From the NCBI GenBank assembly GCA_003427395.1, contig BFEA01000302.1, positions 1,497,222 through 1,546,231 of the forward strand: a DNA stretch of 49,010 bases, written 5' to 3'. Below, piece after piece: positions 1 to 12,094 of the stretch. The DNA is from Chara braunii. Taxonomy: Eukaryota > Streptophyta > Charophyceae > Charales > Characeae. The notes under the pieces were generated by a model. The model worked only from the letters and a program-made list of their open reading frames with translations. It searched no databases and was not told the origin of the DNA. A program made the position numbers and the translations under genes. Each line of letters opens with the position of its first letter. Positions within the stretch are counted from its first letter, which is position 1.

Positions 1-263
1 TTTTTTTTTTTGTTAAGTGAGGGCCCAGTGCCCAAGGCTCCAATTATGAATTTGACTGCAACATTTAAACACACGCCTCTTCCCATTAGGCCTGGAAGAG
101 CCTCCGCCACTGCTCCCCTGGAGACAGCTATGCCCCACCCGTCCTACTCCTACTGGTTTATTTTCTGTATCACCGCCTACTTCGGGTCCAAATAGCCCGT
201 CAACGATGTACTGCACCATGGGCGACCGGGAGAGAAAGCAGGGACGGGTGGGAGGGGAACACG

Positions 264-326
264 ACAGGGATGGGCAGGACAGTGGTAGGAATAAGTATTG
301 GTTTTTTATGTCCTGCCCGTCCCTGT
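264..326. repeat. 18-bp inverted repeat with 27-nt loop
   Basis: The arm at 264-281 (ACAGGGATGGGCAGGACA) is inverted at 309-326 with one mismatch that would be a wobble pair in RNA. The surrounding 1-1080 contains no ORF I recognise, only purine-rich sequence and a poly(A) run at about 898-928. Confidence 0.75.
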
Positions 327-895
327 TTACCTTTTGTATCGTGGGCTGGAGACGGGGGAGTAAGGGTTGCAGGGGTATACACTACAGGGAAGGACAACAG
401 TGAACGATAAGGGAAGAGCCAGAAGTGGCATGGGAATAACAGGGAAGGGCTGCACATACCTGGAATTGGGCTGTTTCAAAGAGGAGGACGGAGACACGGG
501 AAGAGTACGAATAGCTTGCAATTTCCAGGAACAGGGCTGGGCCAAGGGAATGAGAGAGCTCTAGAATGGGAAGGGTGACATTCGCAGCCTCAGGCCCTCA
601 GGGAGAAGGGAGCTCCAAGTTAGGCAGAGTACCATGGACTATATCTTCAACTTTCCTGCCAGCTTACGCTACGGCGTTTGCCATGCCATTTGCGCAGCAC
701 AGCCCCACGAACTTACAGAAAGAAACAACTTGAAGCTGCGTCATAATGAGGTACTCCTGGGATGCTGGACCCGATTTCCAGCAGGTGCCGCTCCCCACCA
801 ATAGATGGAGCAGCCCGATAGCCAAGGCCTCAATTCCAGCGGTTCTCTTACCACCGCCGCGATAGAGGCCTTGCAAAAGGGTTTTACACACACAC

Positions 896-897
<2 letters not shown>

Positions 898-928
<31 letters not shown>
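898..928. repeat. Poly(A) homopolymer
   Basis: About 30 consecutive A following CACACACACC. It could be the tail of an old retroposed copy, but no element body is recognisable upstream and no target duplication was found. Confidence 0.8.
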
Positions 929-930
<2 letters not shown>

Positions 931-1084
931 TCAGCAAGGCTAGTGCACCAGAGACACCATGGAAGAAGGCCAATACAGGGCAATCAAGCTCACCAGGGGA
1001 GGAGAGGGCTGACTCCAGGGGAAGATGGCTAAAGAGAAAGGGTAAGGAACGGCAGAGTAACTGAGATGGGGATCGGACCAGGGC

Positions 1085-4000
1085 CTAAGGAGAGGTGTGC
1101 TTCCTAAGAGAGGTGAGGTCTACTGGTAAACTATCTGCAAGGACTTCTTCTTTAGATTTGGGTTTCTTTACTTTTTCCGGCATGATTTCTCTCCAGATGC
1201 GAAGCAGAGATGTCCAGTAGGGAGTAGAGGGTTGTATTTCATTCTGCGGAGTGCTTAGTGATTGCTTTTTGCGGCCGGTTTTGGGGCACCACTCTTTATT
1301 CATAAGAATCATAACCCAGAACATACCGGACATATTCGTCGGGCTTTGAATAGGGGCTAGAGATCTTATATTGTCTAGCGCTAGTTTGTGCCATGCTAGC
1401 CTTGGTTGAGTTAGTAGCTTGACTATCCATTTCATCTAACGGGCTTTCGTATCCTGCTTGCCGATCAATTATCCCTAATCCTCCTTTGGATGGTTTCCTC
1501 GTGATAAAATGTCAAGCACTCTTGGGGATATAGTTGGTTTTATTCGGGTCGCCTGACCAAAGATAGCCCCTTGCTCTTCGGTTCAGATCCTTAATGGTGT
1601 GGTCGGGTATAGTCCAGATCATTGATCAATGCAATATACCACATCATGGAGAAGATTACGGTATTGATAGTCAAGGCTCTAGTGAAGCGGACGTATTGCC
1701 CCATCAGCCCATTCTTCTGATTTGATTGGTCAACAGATCCTGAGTCATTTGGGGAGCCGGGCCCTCTTTAATTTCCGGAATTCCCAGGTATCTTGTGGAT
1801 CCATCTGGTCTTTCCCACGCCATCCCTCCTTCTGGTCCTCAAGCTGGAGAGGTTCTTCCTTTGACAGCCACCATCCTACTGTTTTTTCCCAATTGATTTT
1901 CATTTCGGAGCCGAGTATGAAGGCTTCCATTGCCCCGACTAACGCTTTCACCGAGGAGTCAGATGCTCTTATAAGCACCGTGAGATCGTCAGCGGAGATT
2001 ATGACTGTTGGAAATGTTAAGTGGTGCGGGGTACCTGAGTTAAACCACCAGTACTTCCTAAAGTCGTGCCCGTTAACGCTACGCGATTTTAGGAAACGTA
2101 CGGGTCACTACAGGAGCGCCCAAATTCATCCAACTAGAAACGTTTCTACTCTTTTTTTTTCCACGGCCGATAGCTGGGCCAAGTACTGGTGGTTTAAGTC
2201 CTGGCAGCCTTTGAATTGAGGGGTCCTTACACAAGAAGGACGCAATGGCTTCCATAACAAATAGGAAAATTGGAGGAGCCAGGGGGTCCCCTTGTCGAAC
2301 TGATCTTGTGATCGGATAGCCTTCAGATAGGAGCCCATTGACTTGGACACAACCGGAGGCATAATTGTAGAGGATACGGACCCATTTCCGAAAAGTCAGA
2401 CCTACTCCCATTTTTTCCATGCTTGCATTAAGGCCCAGTTAACCTGGTTGTAGGCCTTCTCGAATCAAAGAACAGGATCGCTGTGTTGATTTTTTTTTCT
2501 CGGACTTTTCTGCATGCTTCATTCAAGGTTAGCACATTGTTTAGAATATAACGCCCCAGGATGAAGCCCGCTTGATCTATGTGAAAGCATTTGTCGGTTA
2601 ACTTAGGTCCAGGATCTTGTAGACCAAGGCTTTGGTCAATATCGTGCAGGGGAGCGTGAGCAGGGATAGAGGCCTACAATTCCGGATATCTTCTTGGTCC
2701 CCCTTTTTGTATAACAGGGTTACCATGCTGCTGCTGAGAAGGTTGCCCATTCCACATTTGTCCCAGTTGTCCTTGTAAAAGTTAAGCAGGTATGTACTAT
2801 GTACTCATCATAGGCCAGAATTCCTCCCGGAATTCTTTAGTCAAGCCATCAATACCTAGAGACTTATCGTTGTTCATGTTGCGGACTTCGGTCTGCAGTT
2901 CCTCTAGAGTGATCAGTCTGTCAAGTACATCCGTTTGTTCTCGGGAGATCGTCCTATCTAGATATTGCAGCATCCTTGTTCTCGCTTTCCTAGTAGATGC
3001 AGGGATTGGGGAGGGGGTTCTGGTTTGATACAGCTCTTGGTAGAATCTCTTAAGCTATTTGCATCATTCCCTCCTTGTCCGAGCACGTGACCTGACCTCC
3101 TAACAATTCTTTCACGCCATCTATTGAACTGCGTCTGTTGTTAGCTTTAAACCTGGCAATAAACTGTTTGGTCATCGATTCGTTCAAAACTCGTAGTTTG
3201 TCATCCTGACCCTAACTTGTAATGTAAGCCTTCGGGTTCCCATTGTCTCCATACCGCAAGTTCTTCACGTGCCTGTTCGATTGTAACTGAGTATAGAGTG
3301 GGAGAGGGGTTGTTTAGAAGGTTAACTTCAGTGATTTTAAGGGCAAGGGCTTGTTTCCTGTGTCTCCTGTCGTTGGCTAGTTTTAGTGACATTCTAGCTA
3401 CTGCAACAGCGATAGGTAACTCTCTTGAAACCATTGCCATCTGTCTTGCACTTCTAATAGAGTGCCTTGTGAGTTCTGTCAACATTCTTGAATGTTGTCT
3501 TGAAAGATCTGACTTTGTAAGAGAGAGTTGTTAAGCTTGTGGAAGGTGAGAGCTCCCTTTGAGATGCACTGATCAAAACTGAAGATTAGTTCTATTGGTT
3601 TGTGATTCTGGCCCCGATAGCAGGCGAGAGCTAGGATTTTTGTGTCCTTGATCGTTCCCATTAATACGGATTCGGAGACCAGAAAGTAGTCAATCCGTGA
3701 GGAAGCCGCGTGTTGTGCATGGTTTTCTTAAACCAAGGTGAAAGCTTTCCTACTAGGGTATAAAGTGTGGAAGGGTTCCACTAGGTTCTGTTCCATCATT
3801 AATTTTAGAATTGGTGCCACTTCTTAGGCTGTTTGGGAAGATGTTGCTCTAGTGATTCGGTCGTTTGTAGGGTCCAGTGCAGCGTTCCGGTCCCCTGCGA
3901 GGATGCACGCCGAGAGTGGTGTTACTAGCTGTCCAACCGTTGCTACAACCGCTGATTTTTCTGACGGATTGTTGGGTGAATAAATGTTAATTTTATCCGA

Positions 4001-4400
4001 AATCTTATTGTTTCCACTTCAGATCCATGAGGCACCATCGGCCCATCTTTTCGCTCTGCGGACTAGGCGCGTGAGGTCTTCGGGATGAGAATCGATGTAC
4101 CCTTGGAAGCTCGGGTTGTTATCTGAGGCCCGTACCTCGTCTTTGAAGCCACCTAGTTTCCAAGAGAAATATTTTCTGATTCTTTTCTGCTCCTCAGAGT
4201 TCGTGAGACGGGTGGGTTTCTTGCAGCACAACAATATCAGCAAGTTTGTGAGAGGAGTCTTTTAATCCTCTTATTATGTCGTTGAGTTTGTCGTCTTTAT
4301 TCCCAATATTCACAAGGCCTTTGCTCTTCCAGCTGCGAATGATGCTGCCGTATGTTTTCCAGTTCACCTTCAAACCCTTGGCATTGGCTTCTCTTCTCCC
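1085..4400 (-). pseudogene. LINE A ORF2 remnant (endonuclease and reverse transcriptase)
   Basis: Endonuclease: LADIVVLQETH near 4200-4240 holds the catalytic Glu motif, and AGDRNAALDP near 3860-3900 corresponds to the GD.N motif with Arg in place of the usual Trp. RT: LLYKKGDQEDIRN near 2670-2710 (fingers), SVRQGDPLAPPIFLFVMEAI near 2250-2310 (palm motif B) and ISADDLTVLI at 1976-1999 (catalytic motif C). LIRASDSSVKALVGAMEAF follows. After 1760 the post-RT region continues in broken frames to IWREIMPEKVKKPKSKEEVL near 1145-1190. Several frames are needed to read it, so it cannot make an intact protein. The identity as LINE ORF2 is secure; boundaries are approximate. Confidence 0.78.
2040..2197. 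mobile_element. Small TTAA-flanked inverted-repeat element (MITE) inside LINE A RT
   Basis: TTAAACCACCAGTACTT at 2040-2056 is perfectly inverted at 2181-2197 (AAGTACTGGTGGTTTAA). The LINE A RT reads on both sides: the segment just after motif B to the right and ISADDL to the left, so these 158 bp interrupt a coding region. TTAA at both outer ends matches the target duplication used by piggyBac-type transposons, although the tip (ACCACC) is not their classic terminus. There is an inner imperfect inverted repeat too (CCTAAA and TTTTAGG). It has no coding capacity. Confidence 0.72.
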
Positions 4401-4575
4401 TTAGATCCATGGCCTGTTTAGTGCGGTGAACATGAGAGGTCTAGTGTGAAGTCACCTAGGTAGAACCCGATCCTCCGACATCCATCGAGTCAGCGGAGTC
4501 CCCCGGCGGGTCAGGTTGGGCATTAGACATGGATTCGTCCTATGCTGCCACTGATTTCCTTTACCAGTGATGACT

Positions 4576-5952
4576 TCATTTTGACGTCAGAACCATCATC
4601 AACCCAATCCTCCATCTTATCTTCTGAGTAGCCATCTCTGTAGAACATGTCCATATCGCAGAGGCTCTAGAGTCCAGATTTGTGTCGCCACTCAGAATTT
4701 CACTGCCGATCAGAACAGCCCTTGCGGCGGCCGGAAGTTCAGCGGAGATGCCAGTTCCTGACAGCACACTGTAGGGAACGACCGTCACGGTGTTCCACGG
4801 CTGCCACCTCACCCCTCCCTTCAGTTTTGCTCCCTTAGGCATTTTGGCAAAACAGGGAAAGCGAAGGACCTCGGTTCAAGCTGATCTCAGTCCTCTTCGG
4901 GCCCATTGTTGTCCGTCTGATCCTGCTGGTCTTCCCGCTGCATTGGCTGAGAGCCGCCGTCCTGTCGAGTCTCTAGGGACCGTGTCTCATACACAATCAA
5001 TGGGTAAGTCATTGTGAATTTGCAATACTTTCTTGCAGGACAGTTGCGACTCTGCCCTTTAAAATTCTGGGAATTGCAATGGACACATACATCTATGGCG
5101 ACCTGGCGCTCTTTTGTCTTTTCCAGAAATCGAGCCGCCGAGAGTGTGCAGGTACCCATCAAGGCTTGTCTGGCAGATTTGGCTGATTGCACCACGTGAG
5201 GTGGATCGAGGTTAGTCTTAGCTCTTCTTCCTAAGAGTCTTCGAAAAAGCCGAAAAGTTTTTCATAGTCAATTGAGAATGTTCTCAATCTTAAAAATGAA
5301 TCCAAAAATTTTGAATATCGTAGTCAAAGAAATTGGCGAACAATCACAAAAAACAACAACAAAGAAGTACTTTTCCACAAATGGAGCCGCCGAGAGTGTG
5401 CAGGTACCCATCAAGGCTTGTCCGGCAGATTTGGCTGATTGCACCACGTGAGGGGATCAAGGTTAGTCTGGCAGATCTGTGAGGGGCTTTGCCTTCTGCT
5501 ATGTGCCGGAGTGTGGGGTGAATTGAGGATCGTAGGCCACTATGAACATTTTGAGCGTCTCGGCCTGGGCATCGATCACTGCGATCTCCTGCTCCAGTTC
5601 TTCTCGTACTGGCTTTCCAGTTCCATCTGGCTCCGTTTGACTCGTATTGTTTCCTTTTTTCTTTTATTCATTGTTGGTTTCCATTTTTTCTGCCGCAGGT
5701 CATGAAACACATCTTTCGAGTCTGAGGTAGCCATGTCTTCGTCACTGAGCCCATGTTCCCTGGCTCTCTTCTTCTCTGCATATCTGAAAGCAGTGTACTC
5801 AGAGAATTCCTCTGGCTTTTTAGCAGTTCGTATTGATTGGAGGACGTCCGCATGCCCGCGACCGAACCCTTTTTTGGGTTTTTTTCCACGTGCTTCATAC
5901 AGGCTCTGCGGACGTCAAAGAGGTGTTCCCGCTCTCTCTTTGCCTTGTCCAT
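4576..5952 (-). pseudogene. LINE A ORF1 remnant (RNA-binding protein)
   Basis: Upstream of the endonuclease on the same strand lie three readable fragments. 5952-5668 is basic and charged (DKAKREREHLFDVRRACMKH). 5195-4887 carries a cysteine-rich stretch, VCVHCNSQNFKGQSRNCPAR, followed by KYC, that looks like a zinc-binding motif. 4842-4576 is a C-terminal piece. Position 5' of the endonuclease and the cysteine motif suggest ORF1, whose protein normally coats LINE RNA. An approximately 250-bp duplication (see 5117-5470) disrupts it. No fragment matched a family I can name, so the call rests mostly on context. Confidence 0.5.
5117..5470. repeat. About 90-bp direct repeat, offset about 250 bp, in LINE A ORF1
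   Basis: The segment from 5119 to about 5219 (GAGCCGCCGAGAGTGTGCAG onward through GATTGCACCACGTGAGG) recurs from 5370 to about 5470 with a few substitutions. Between the copies lies about 150 bp of A-rich sequence that does not read as ORF1. This is either a tandem duplication with later divergence or an insertion flanked by copied sequence. Confidence 0.85.
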
Positions 5953-6239
5953 ATAGTCCCTGAGTCATTGGAGAGGTCTATTTGCTGGATCATCACCATC
6001 ACTGCTGGGGGCATGGGATGCAGACGCCTTGCTGCTGTCACTCCCCCCCTTGCCTGTTTCAGTGTCTGGTTGGTTATCATCATCATCATCGCTCTGCCTC
6101 AAACCAGTCTCTTCATATCCGGTTCAAGGGTTCTTCTCTTCTTCGGCCCTTGTTCTCCCTTGTTCTCCTTTCCCTTGCTCCCCCCCCTCATCTATCTGCC
6201 TGAATTTGGATCAAACAGTGTACCAAATTGGACCAAACT

Positions 6240-6440
6240 TCGTGCCATTTCCTGTTCCTCGGTGAGAGCGTTAGTCAGGGCAATGGAAGCCTTCAGACTC
6301 ACAGTGCTTATAAGAGCATCCCACTCTTCGGTGAAAGCATTAGTCAGGGCAATGGAAGCCTACAAGAAAGGAGTCAAAAGGGCTCCTTGGGGATGTCTCT
6401 CCGCGAAAATTACGACTGTTGAGCATCAGTTTGTGCGAGA
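6240..6440. mobile_element. Scrambled LINE fragment related to LINE A RT
   Basis: On the plus strand 6284-6360 reads LTVLIRASHSSVKALVRAME, the segment after RT motif C seen on the minus strand of LINE A at about 1910-1990. The first part of that segment (VRALVRAMEAF) also occurs at about 6262-6295, so it is present twice. Just after it, 6398-6430 (CGCGAAAATTACGACTGTT) resembles the plus strand at about 1993-2010, that is the opposite orientation. The piece is therefore a duplicated and partly inverted mosaic of a LINE A relative. Confidence 0.65.
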
Positions 6441-6664
6441 AACAAAAAGGACGAGAAGACCCGGAAAGTTCTACGGAGCTTAATTTCAGTACTACCTGGA
6501 CGAAAAAAAGGATGGGCGGATAGACAGAACCGAGCTGCAAAACTTCCGTACGTTCTGTATAGTAGTCTAAGGCTTTGCGCTCTGTTAACGGGTTGGTGTC
6601 TCCTCTCAGTTCATCAGAAAGTGCATGTGTTCTTGGAGTACTTTGAACTGAGGCAGAGCAAGTC

Positions 6665-6790
6665 TTGGGCTCAGGCGGAATTCGAACCTGCAGCTAGTCC
6701 AAGGTATATATGGGCTGTTTCTATTTCTGCCCAGGTTACGCACCCCGTGGACTAGGCCACCCTACCACGCGCAGAACAGTGCCCAGGTCA
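6665..6790 (-). mobile_element. tRNA-derived SINE-like unit (pol III A and B boxes)
   Basis: On the minus strand TGGCCTAGTCCACGGG (6744-6759) fits an A box and GGTTCGAATTCC (6677-6688) fits a B box. They are about 55 nt apart, as in tRNA-derived promoters. The sequence between does not fold into a convincing anticodon arm, so it is not called a functional tRNA. The 3' extent and tail are not clear. Confidence 0.5.
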
Positions 6791-6889
6791 CCTGGTCAGG
6801 GCCCTTCTCCCCCGGTCGAGCTCCCGAGAATAGCAATATTCATAATGGGCAACCAACCACCTAAAATAAAAAGCACGGTTCATCTACGC

Positions 6890-7500
6890 CGACCTCACCG
6901 CCACCAACCCCCTCATCCCTCGCTTCTTCTTCTATGCTCTTGTTCTTCTTCTTCTTTTCCTGTTCTTTCTTTCTTCTTGTTCTTCTTTGTGCAATATCCC
7001 TCGCTCCCTCCCCCCTCTCCTCGCGCCACGTCCACACTCGCCCCTCATGCGATCTGTCTCCTTTTCCCACTGTGTGATCGCCCAGCCTCACCCCTTGCAC
7101 CATCTCCCTCCCTCGCTCCTTAAGCCCTCACCGCCTCTCCCCCGCGCTATCTCCCTCCCCACCCCTTGTGCTATCTCCCTCCCTCGCTGCCTGCACCATC
7201 GCCCTCCCTCTCTCCTTGTGCCATTTCCTGCCGTCTACCCTCTGGCCATCCCCCTGTACCCTTGAGCCATCTGCCTCTCCCCTCGAGCCTCCCCATGTGC
7301 CATCTCCTGCCCTCTCTCCCTCAGCGACCTCTCTCCCTCATCCCTAATGCCGTATCCCACCCACCCTCTTCCCTTGCGCCATCTCCCTCCCTCACCCCTC
7401 GGGGCCATGTCCTTCCCTCTCCACTTGCACTACTCCCCGCCCTAGCCCATCATGCCATCTCCCTCCCTCACCACTCACACCATCTTCTCTCCTGACGCAG
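6890..7500. repeat. Pyrimidine-rich imperfect minisatellite
   Basis: The plus strand is almost entirely C and T, with recurring phrases such as GCCATCTCCCTCCCTC and CCCTTGTGCCATC spaced about 25-30 bp apart. The many short Pro/Ser/Leu ORFs across it are products of this bias rather than genes. It is followed by a poly(A) run at about 7542-7569. Confidence 0.75.
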
Positions 7501-7540
7501 CTCCTGTCCAACGCCGTCCTAGCCGGGGGACTACTTTTCC

Positions 7541-7569
<29 letters not shown>

Positions 7570-7573
<4 letters not shown>

Positions 7574-8738
7574 CCTCAGTCAACTTACCAAGGCAGTAGC
7601 AAAAGTTCCACAATAGTTTTCAATTCCGAGGTTTTGTTTGCATGACAGGAAGTCGCAGACTATTATTTTGCACCTGAAACGAGAGAGTTCGAGGGCGGCC
7701 AGCAGCCATCACTGCTGCGGTCTGACTCAATACTGTTCAAATTCCACTGCTGTTTGTCGAGGGCTGCTCAACCCAAGCAGGCACCCACGTGGACATGGTT
7801 TTTTTTAACTTCAAAAGTTTTTTACCTTTTCCATAGAGTGCGCTGGGCGCTGGTGTAATTCTCCATTACAACTTTGGGTGTGAAGTTTTCCCTATCAATC
7901 GTGGTTTGTGTCCAATGCTGTTCACATGAAAAATTGGATGCGGGAACTGTTTCACGACGGGCAAATCGCAACAGGTAAGAAGTTCTGAGACAAAGGGGCA
8001 GTGCACAGTTTCTCTTTGTTTTTTTCCCTCCTTTCTGAAGTTTTCTTTCTCTTTCCGTCTAAATCTTTTTGCTCTCTTCTCTTCCCACGTTTCACTCGTA
8101 CTTTTTTTTTCTGCCAAGTGCATGGCGGCCAGCATTCCTGTGATTCCGCAACAACTGCTCACACACCCATCAGCTTCGTTGAATCACAATGACACCCCGC
8201 AAAGGAGGCAGAACACCAGGCAGGGCAGGGAGATGCAGCATGAGACTTTGTGGAAAGCAGGGATTATCTTTAACGCAGCCTTGCAACGCAAACAAAGCGA
8301 CCAGTATGCATGGATTATAACAGGGTAAACCAAGCGCACACAATCTTCACCGAAGCCGTCGTTGCACCTAGAGAGACAGACCAGGCCCTGAAAACATTCA
8401 TAACAGACGCCAATCCAGACACAACCAAAACGATAAAAGGAAAAGTCTGCCACAGCAATGCATACTTCAATCACACCATCCTTGACGGCAAATCAGGCAT
8501 GCTTTTTTTTCCCTGTTTTAAGCCACACACTGCCTGCAAGGCTGTTTTCTGCGACACAGACTTCCACTACCTGCCAAAAAGAAACAAACCGCCACCATGG
8601 CGTCATCAGCCATTTTCATCCAGTACAACTGTTCATCCAAAGAATGCATTAGTGGTCGACTTCGTCACAAATGTTCGCCTGGGGGAGCTAGAGGTGGTGG
8701 TTTAAGGGAAAGTTCACGGTGAGGAAAAGTAGCAAGGA

Positions 8739-8740
<2 letters not shown>
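7570..8740. other. Stretch without a recognisable gene
   Basis: The longest plus-strand ORF here (8310-8705, 131 codons, starting MDYNRVNQAHTIF) has a fairly unbiased composition but matches nothing I know and has no supporting signals. A T-rich tract follows at about 8743-8769. Confidence 0.4.
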
Positions 8741-8769
<29 letters not shown>

Positions 8770-8865
8770 AGTAGCAGGGAGCTCTAAGCGACTTGCAACA
8801 GAAATAATTCTTTTTTTCTTTTAGCAGGGAGCTCTAAGTGACTTGCAACAGAAATAATTCCTTTG
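8731..8865. repeat. 50-bp tandem duplication next to a poly(T) tract
   Basis: AGCAGGGAGCTCTAAG begins at 8773 and again at 8823, and both copies continue through ACTTGCAACAGAAATAATTC. A shortened version (AGCAAGGAGCTC then poly(T)) begins near 8731. The T-rich spacers suggest slippage-driven expansion. Confidence 0.8.
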
Positions 8866-9072
8866 TACCAGCGCTGATGCAGACAGCGACGTCCGCAGCC
8901 AAGGACCATAATGCCTGGGGCGGTGTGGCAACTGGGTACACATCCCCTACCAAATTGCATGACACACTTGTAATACCTTCCAACCAAGACCTCATAGCCA
9001 CAAGGTGTAGATTACCTTGCGGCTATGGAACAGCACTCCCTTACCTGATAATCATCATCAGGTTCAAATTGA

Positions 9073-9210
9073 TTTAAACCACCAGTACCTTTGTCGGTTC
9101 GAAATACTCGGCCTCCAACCTTTCAGGAGGCCGAAACGAAACGACGGCCGCCGATCAGATTGATCAACGTTGGGCTCGGCCTCCTGAAAGTTCGGGTACT
9201 GGCCAGGACT
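9073..9210. mobile_element. Second copy of the ACCACCAGTAC terminus with an inner inverted repeat
   Basis: TTTAAACCACCAGTAC at 9073-9088 is identical to the outer end of the element in LINE A. A diverged opposite end (GGTACTGGCCAGG) is near 9198-9210. Inside, CTTTCAGGAGGCCGA (about 9120-9135) is inverted at about 9177-9191 (TCGGCCTCCTGAAAG). This suggests a related short nonautonomous element, or one nested in another. Boundaries are tentative because the right end is degraded and no target duplication is clear. Confidence 0.5.
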
Positions 9211-9878
9211 TGTCAAAACCGGACGCCAAAGGTAAACAAGCACAAACCCCAACCAAATCATGTCCTTCATCATCACCCTTGTATGGCCACGGAGAACAAA
9301 CTGGGGCCACAGAGAACAAACGCGGTCGCAAAAAACATAAGTTTCCCACCTGCATAGCATCGTGTTCTCATTCGGAGGCGAACCTGAACATGTTCTCACC
9401 CGAACGCGAACTAGCGCCCAAAACCCTCCGAACGTGAACATAAGAAAAAATATTAAAAAAAAAAAAAAAACTCTTCTGAAAAAAAAACATATGTCATGTA
9501 AAACAACAATACAAGCAACTTCTGCCTTGTGTTCAAATTCTTAGCCAAACGTAAGTCGAAAATCAAAAACCGAAAAGAAAACTTTCTATTTTTCTTTTTA
9601 CGCAAAAAAAAAAAAGTTTAGCCGAACACATTCACGAGCTGTCCGTGCGAACGCGGAGGGGCGCAAACTCGTTCGCCGTGCTACGCAGCTTCCCACGTCC
9701 AATAGCACCGTGATAAACCTCTCCGAAGTAAACTCGTCCAATCGTGCAGAACCAGAAAGGGTAAGTTCACACAAACTTCACATCTTTTCTTTTCCTTCTT
9801 TTCCCCCATGTGAAACCAGTGTGGGTTTACATCGTTCCGAGCTACGTGAACCACCACACGAGCAAATAGCACATGCGC

Positions 9879-9879
9879 G

Positions 9880-9921
<42 letters not shown>
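9879..9921. repeat. (GTT)n trinucleotide microsatellite
   Basis: About 14 GTT units. Translated it gives poly-Val, poly-Cys or poly-Gln in different frames, none within a credible gene. The flanks (9210-9870 and 9930-11350) contain AT-rich and pyrimidine-rich sequence with no gene I can identify. Confidence 0.9.
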
Positions 9922-11357
9922 CCGGACTGCTTTCCAGAAGGTTTGGCTGTATTTTAACAACAACTGGCACCCGGATCCCTTCATACCCCGTAAGCTTCAC
10001 AACACATTTCAGACCACATTCACAAAGCATTGTTGCAAATCAGATTACTATGCTGTAGCAGAAATGGTTGTACTCTGTTCTAGAATGATTAAGAATACGG
10101 CGAAAAGGACAACTGGAACGAGGGAGGAGAGAAGAGACAAAAGACTTCGGCGAAATGCTGTTTAAGAATGATTAAGAATACACAATTACACTTATTGAAG
10201 CCGCGGTCATTCACCAATTCTAAAGCACCTTATGCAAAGACCAGCAACCGATTGTTCAATATCCAAGTTCCTAGTGTCCTAAGGAATTCAACCAATACAC
10301 AAATTGTGGAGTGCAGTGCGCTGATCTGAACCGGCTGAAGAGCGCCATCGACCACGTCACTGCAAGAAAGATAACCAGCATAGAAAAAATTCACAAGCGA
10401 ATCGATGAAACGGTCAAAAAAAAAAAAGAAAAAAAAAAAAGAGGCGGCCCATGATCGTAGCCTTCCTCTTTTCTCTCCCCTTGCAAATGCAGTTACATGT
10501 GCAAAAGCCCCATAATGTGCACCATAGCCCTGACCTCACCATTCCGCTTGCTTTTGCATGTCGCCTCTCTCCTTCTTGCTCTCTTTGAGTCGTCACCAGT
10601 CACCGCTTGTATCAAGCCCCGCAAGAAAAAAAAAACAATGTCACAACCTCCTCCTCAGCCACTTGCAAGCCACTCGTTGCCTGCCGACTTCTTCCCCATA
10701 GCTTTCCTGTTTTGCGATTACTGTCTGCAAGCCCGTACACTCGTGTCCCAAAACACCAGACGTTGAGAATGTCGTTAGGGGTCCAATCCAACGATTTGTC
10801 CACAAAACACTCCACGGCACCTCGAGCCCTCCTTCTGCCCCTTTTCCTTCTTTCCTTCTCGCCTTGTACTCCCTCCCTCCCTCTGTACCTCCATTACCTT
10901 TTCCATTGTTGCTCTTCCCACTTCCCAACGAAGACGAGGTTGCAAATTCAAAACCCCACAAACTCCTTGCCTTCCGTCTTCGTATCGAAAATAATAAAAT
11001 GCATGGACAGGAAAACCACCTGCCCGCCAACCATCATGACTTCACTTCCGCTCATTTCCAAGGCCAAATGTGTCCCTCATCAAGATGTACCCAACTGCAT
11101 TTCCCAGGAGCAGCCTCTCCTTTTGGCTTCTTCTTTTGTCCATAGTATTCTGGATCGTCATGGCCCGCCAGGCCGCACTTGCCTATTGTCTTTTGCCCTC
11201 CTCACTGCCCTAAACAACTTCTGCATTCCCCACACAACACTCGTAAATGCTCGATCGCCTGCTGCCTCCCATTCTACGTCGACTCGAAACATAAACTTTC
11301 TTCTCCTCCTCCGTATTCGTCCACCACCGGCCCACAGTTTTACAGAGACTCAACATC

Positions 11358-11495
<138 letters not shown>

Positions 11496-12094
11496 AGCAC
11501 ACATGCACAAGCATCTAGCATAATCAGAAGACGGGATTACGGGGGACCATATGAGAATAGAGTTGGCGAATGCTGAAAAGAGTGCAGGACGGAATGCGAG
11601 CAGGAGGCATATAGACGAACAAAATAAAACATCCAAACAAGCAATCAAAGGACAAGTAATCAGAGATAATCAGAGAAGAACAAAACGAAACAAACATGAA
11701 AATTCTAAACAAACATACCAAGAAAGCATGTCTAACACTCAACAAGCGTCCGATGCCTCTCTCCTTTGCATGGTGTCATGCTTTGACCCGTTCGCATGGT
11801 CGGACGGATGATGCAACTGCAGAAATACAGCTGTCCACAGTGCTATTTTTGACAAGCAAGCGCTTAGCCACAGCTCCAACAAGCAACTTGGATCACCTGT
11901 CAAATATCCGTTTAACTCCGTTGCAACTCAGGGTTTAAGACAGCCTACTACTGAGAGCATCAAACCGGCAAGGAAATATGTCCTACATACTCCGTGGCGG
12001 CGTGCTTTGACCCATCCATCCCAAATAATTGCCCGATTCTCCAGATGACGGATTGATTGCTCGTAAAAGAGACACCTAGACTTGGAACAGTCCC

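Larger units (their letters stand above)
1085..5952 (-). mobile_element. LINE A: decayed APE-type non-LTR retrotransposon
   Basis: Read on the minus strand, the region gives an ORF1-like part (5952-4576), an APE endonuclease (about 4340-3640), reverse transcriptase (about 2760-1900) and a C-terminal ORF2 remnant (to 1085). The domain order is that of a plant L1-type LINE. Many stops and frameshifts break the frames. A short TTAA-flanked inverted-repeat element interrupts the RT at 2040-2197. The 3' signature seen in LINEs B and F (CTGATGCT then GAATTGTGAGG) was not found near 1080, so the 3' end is missing or diverged. Confidence 0.8.
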
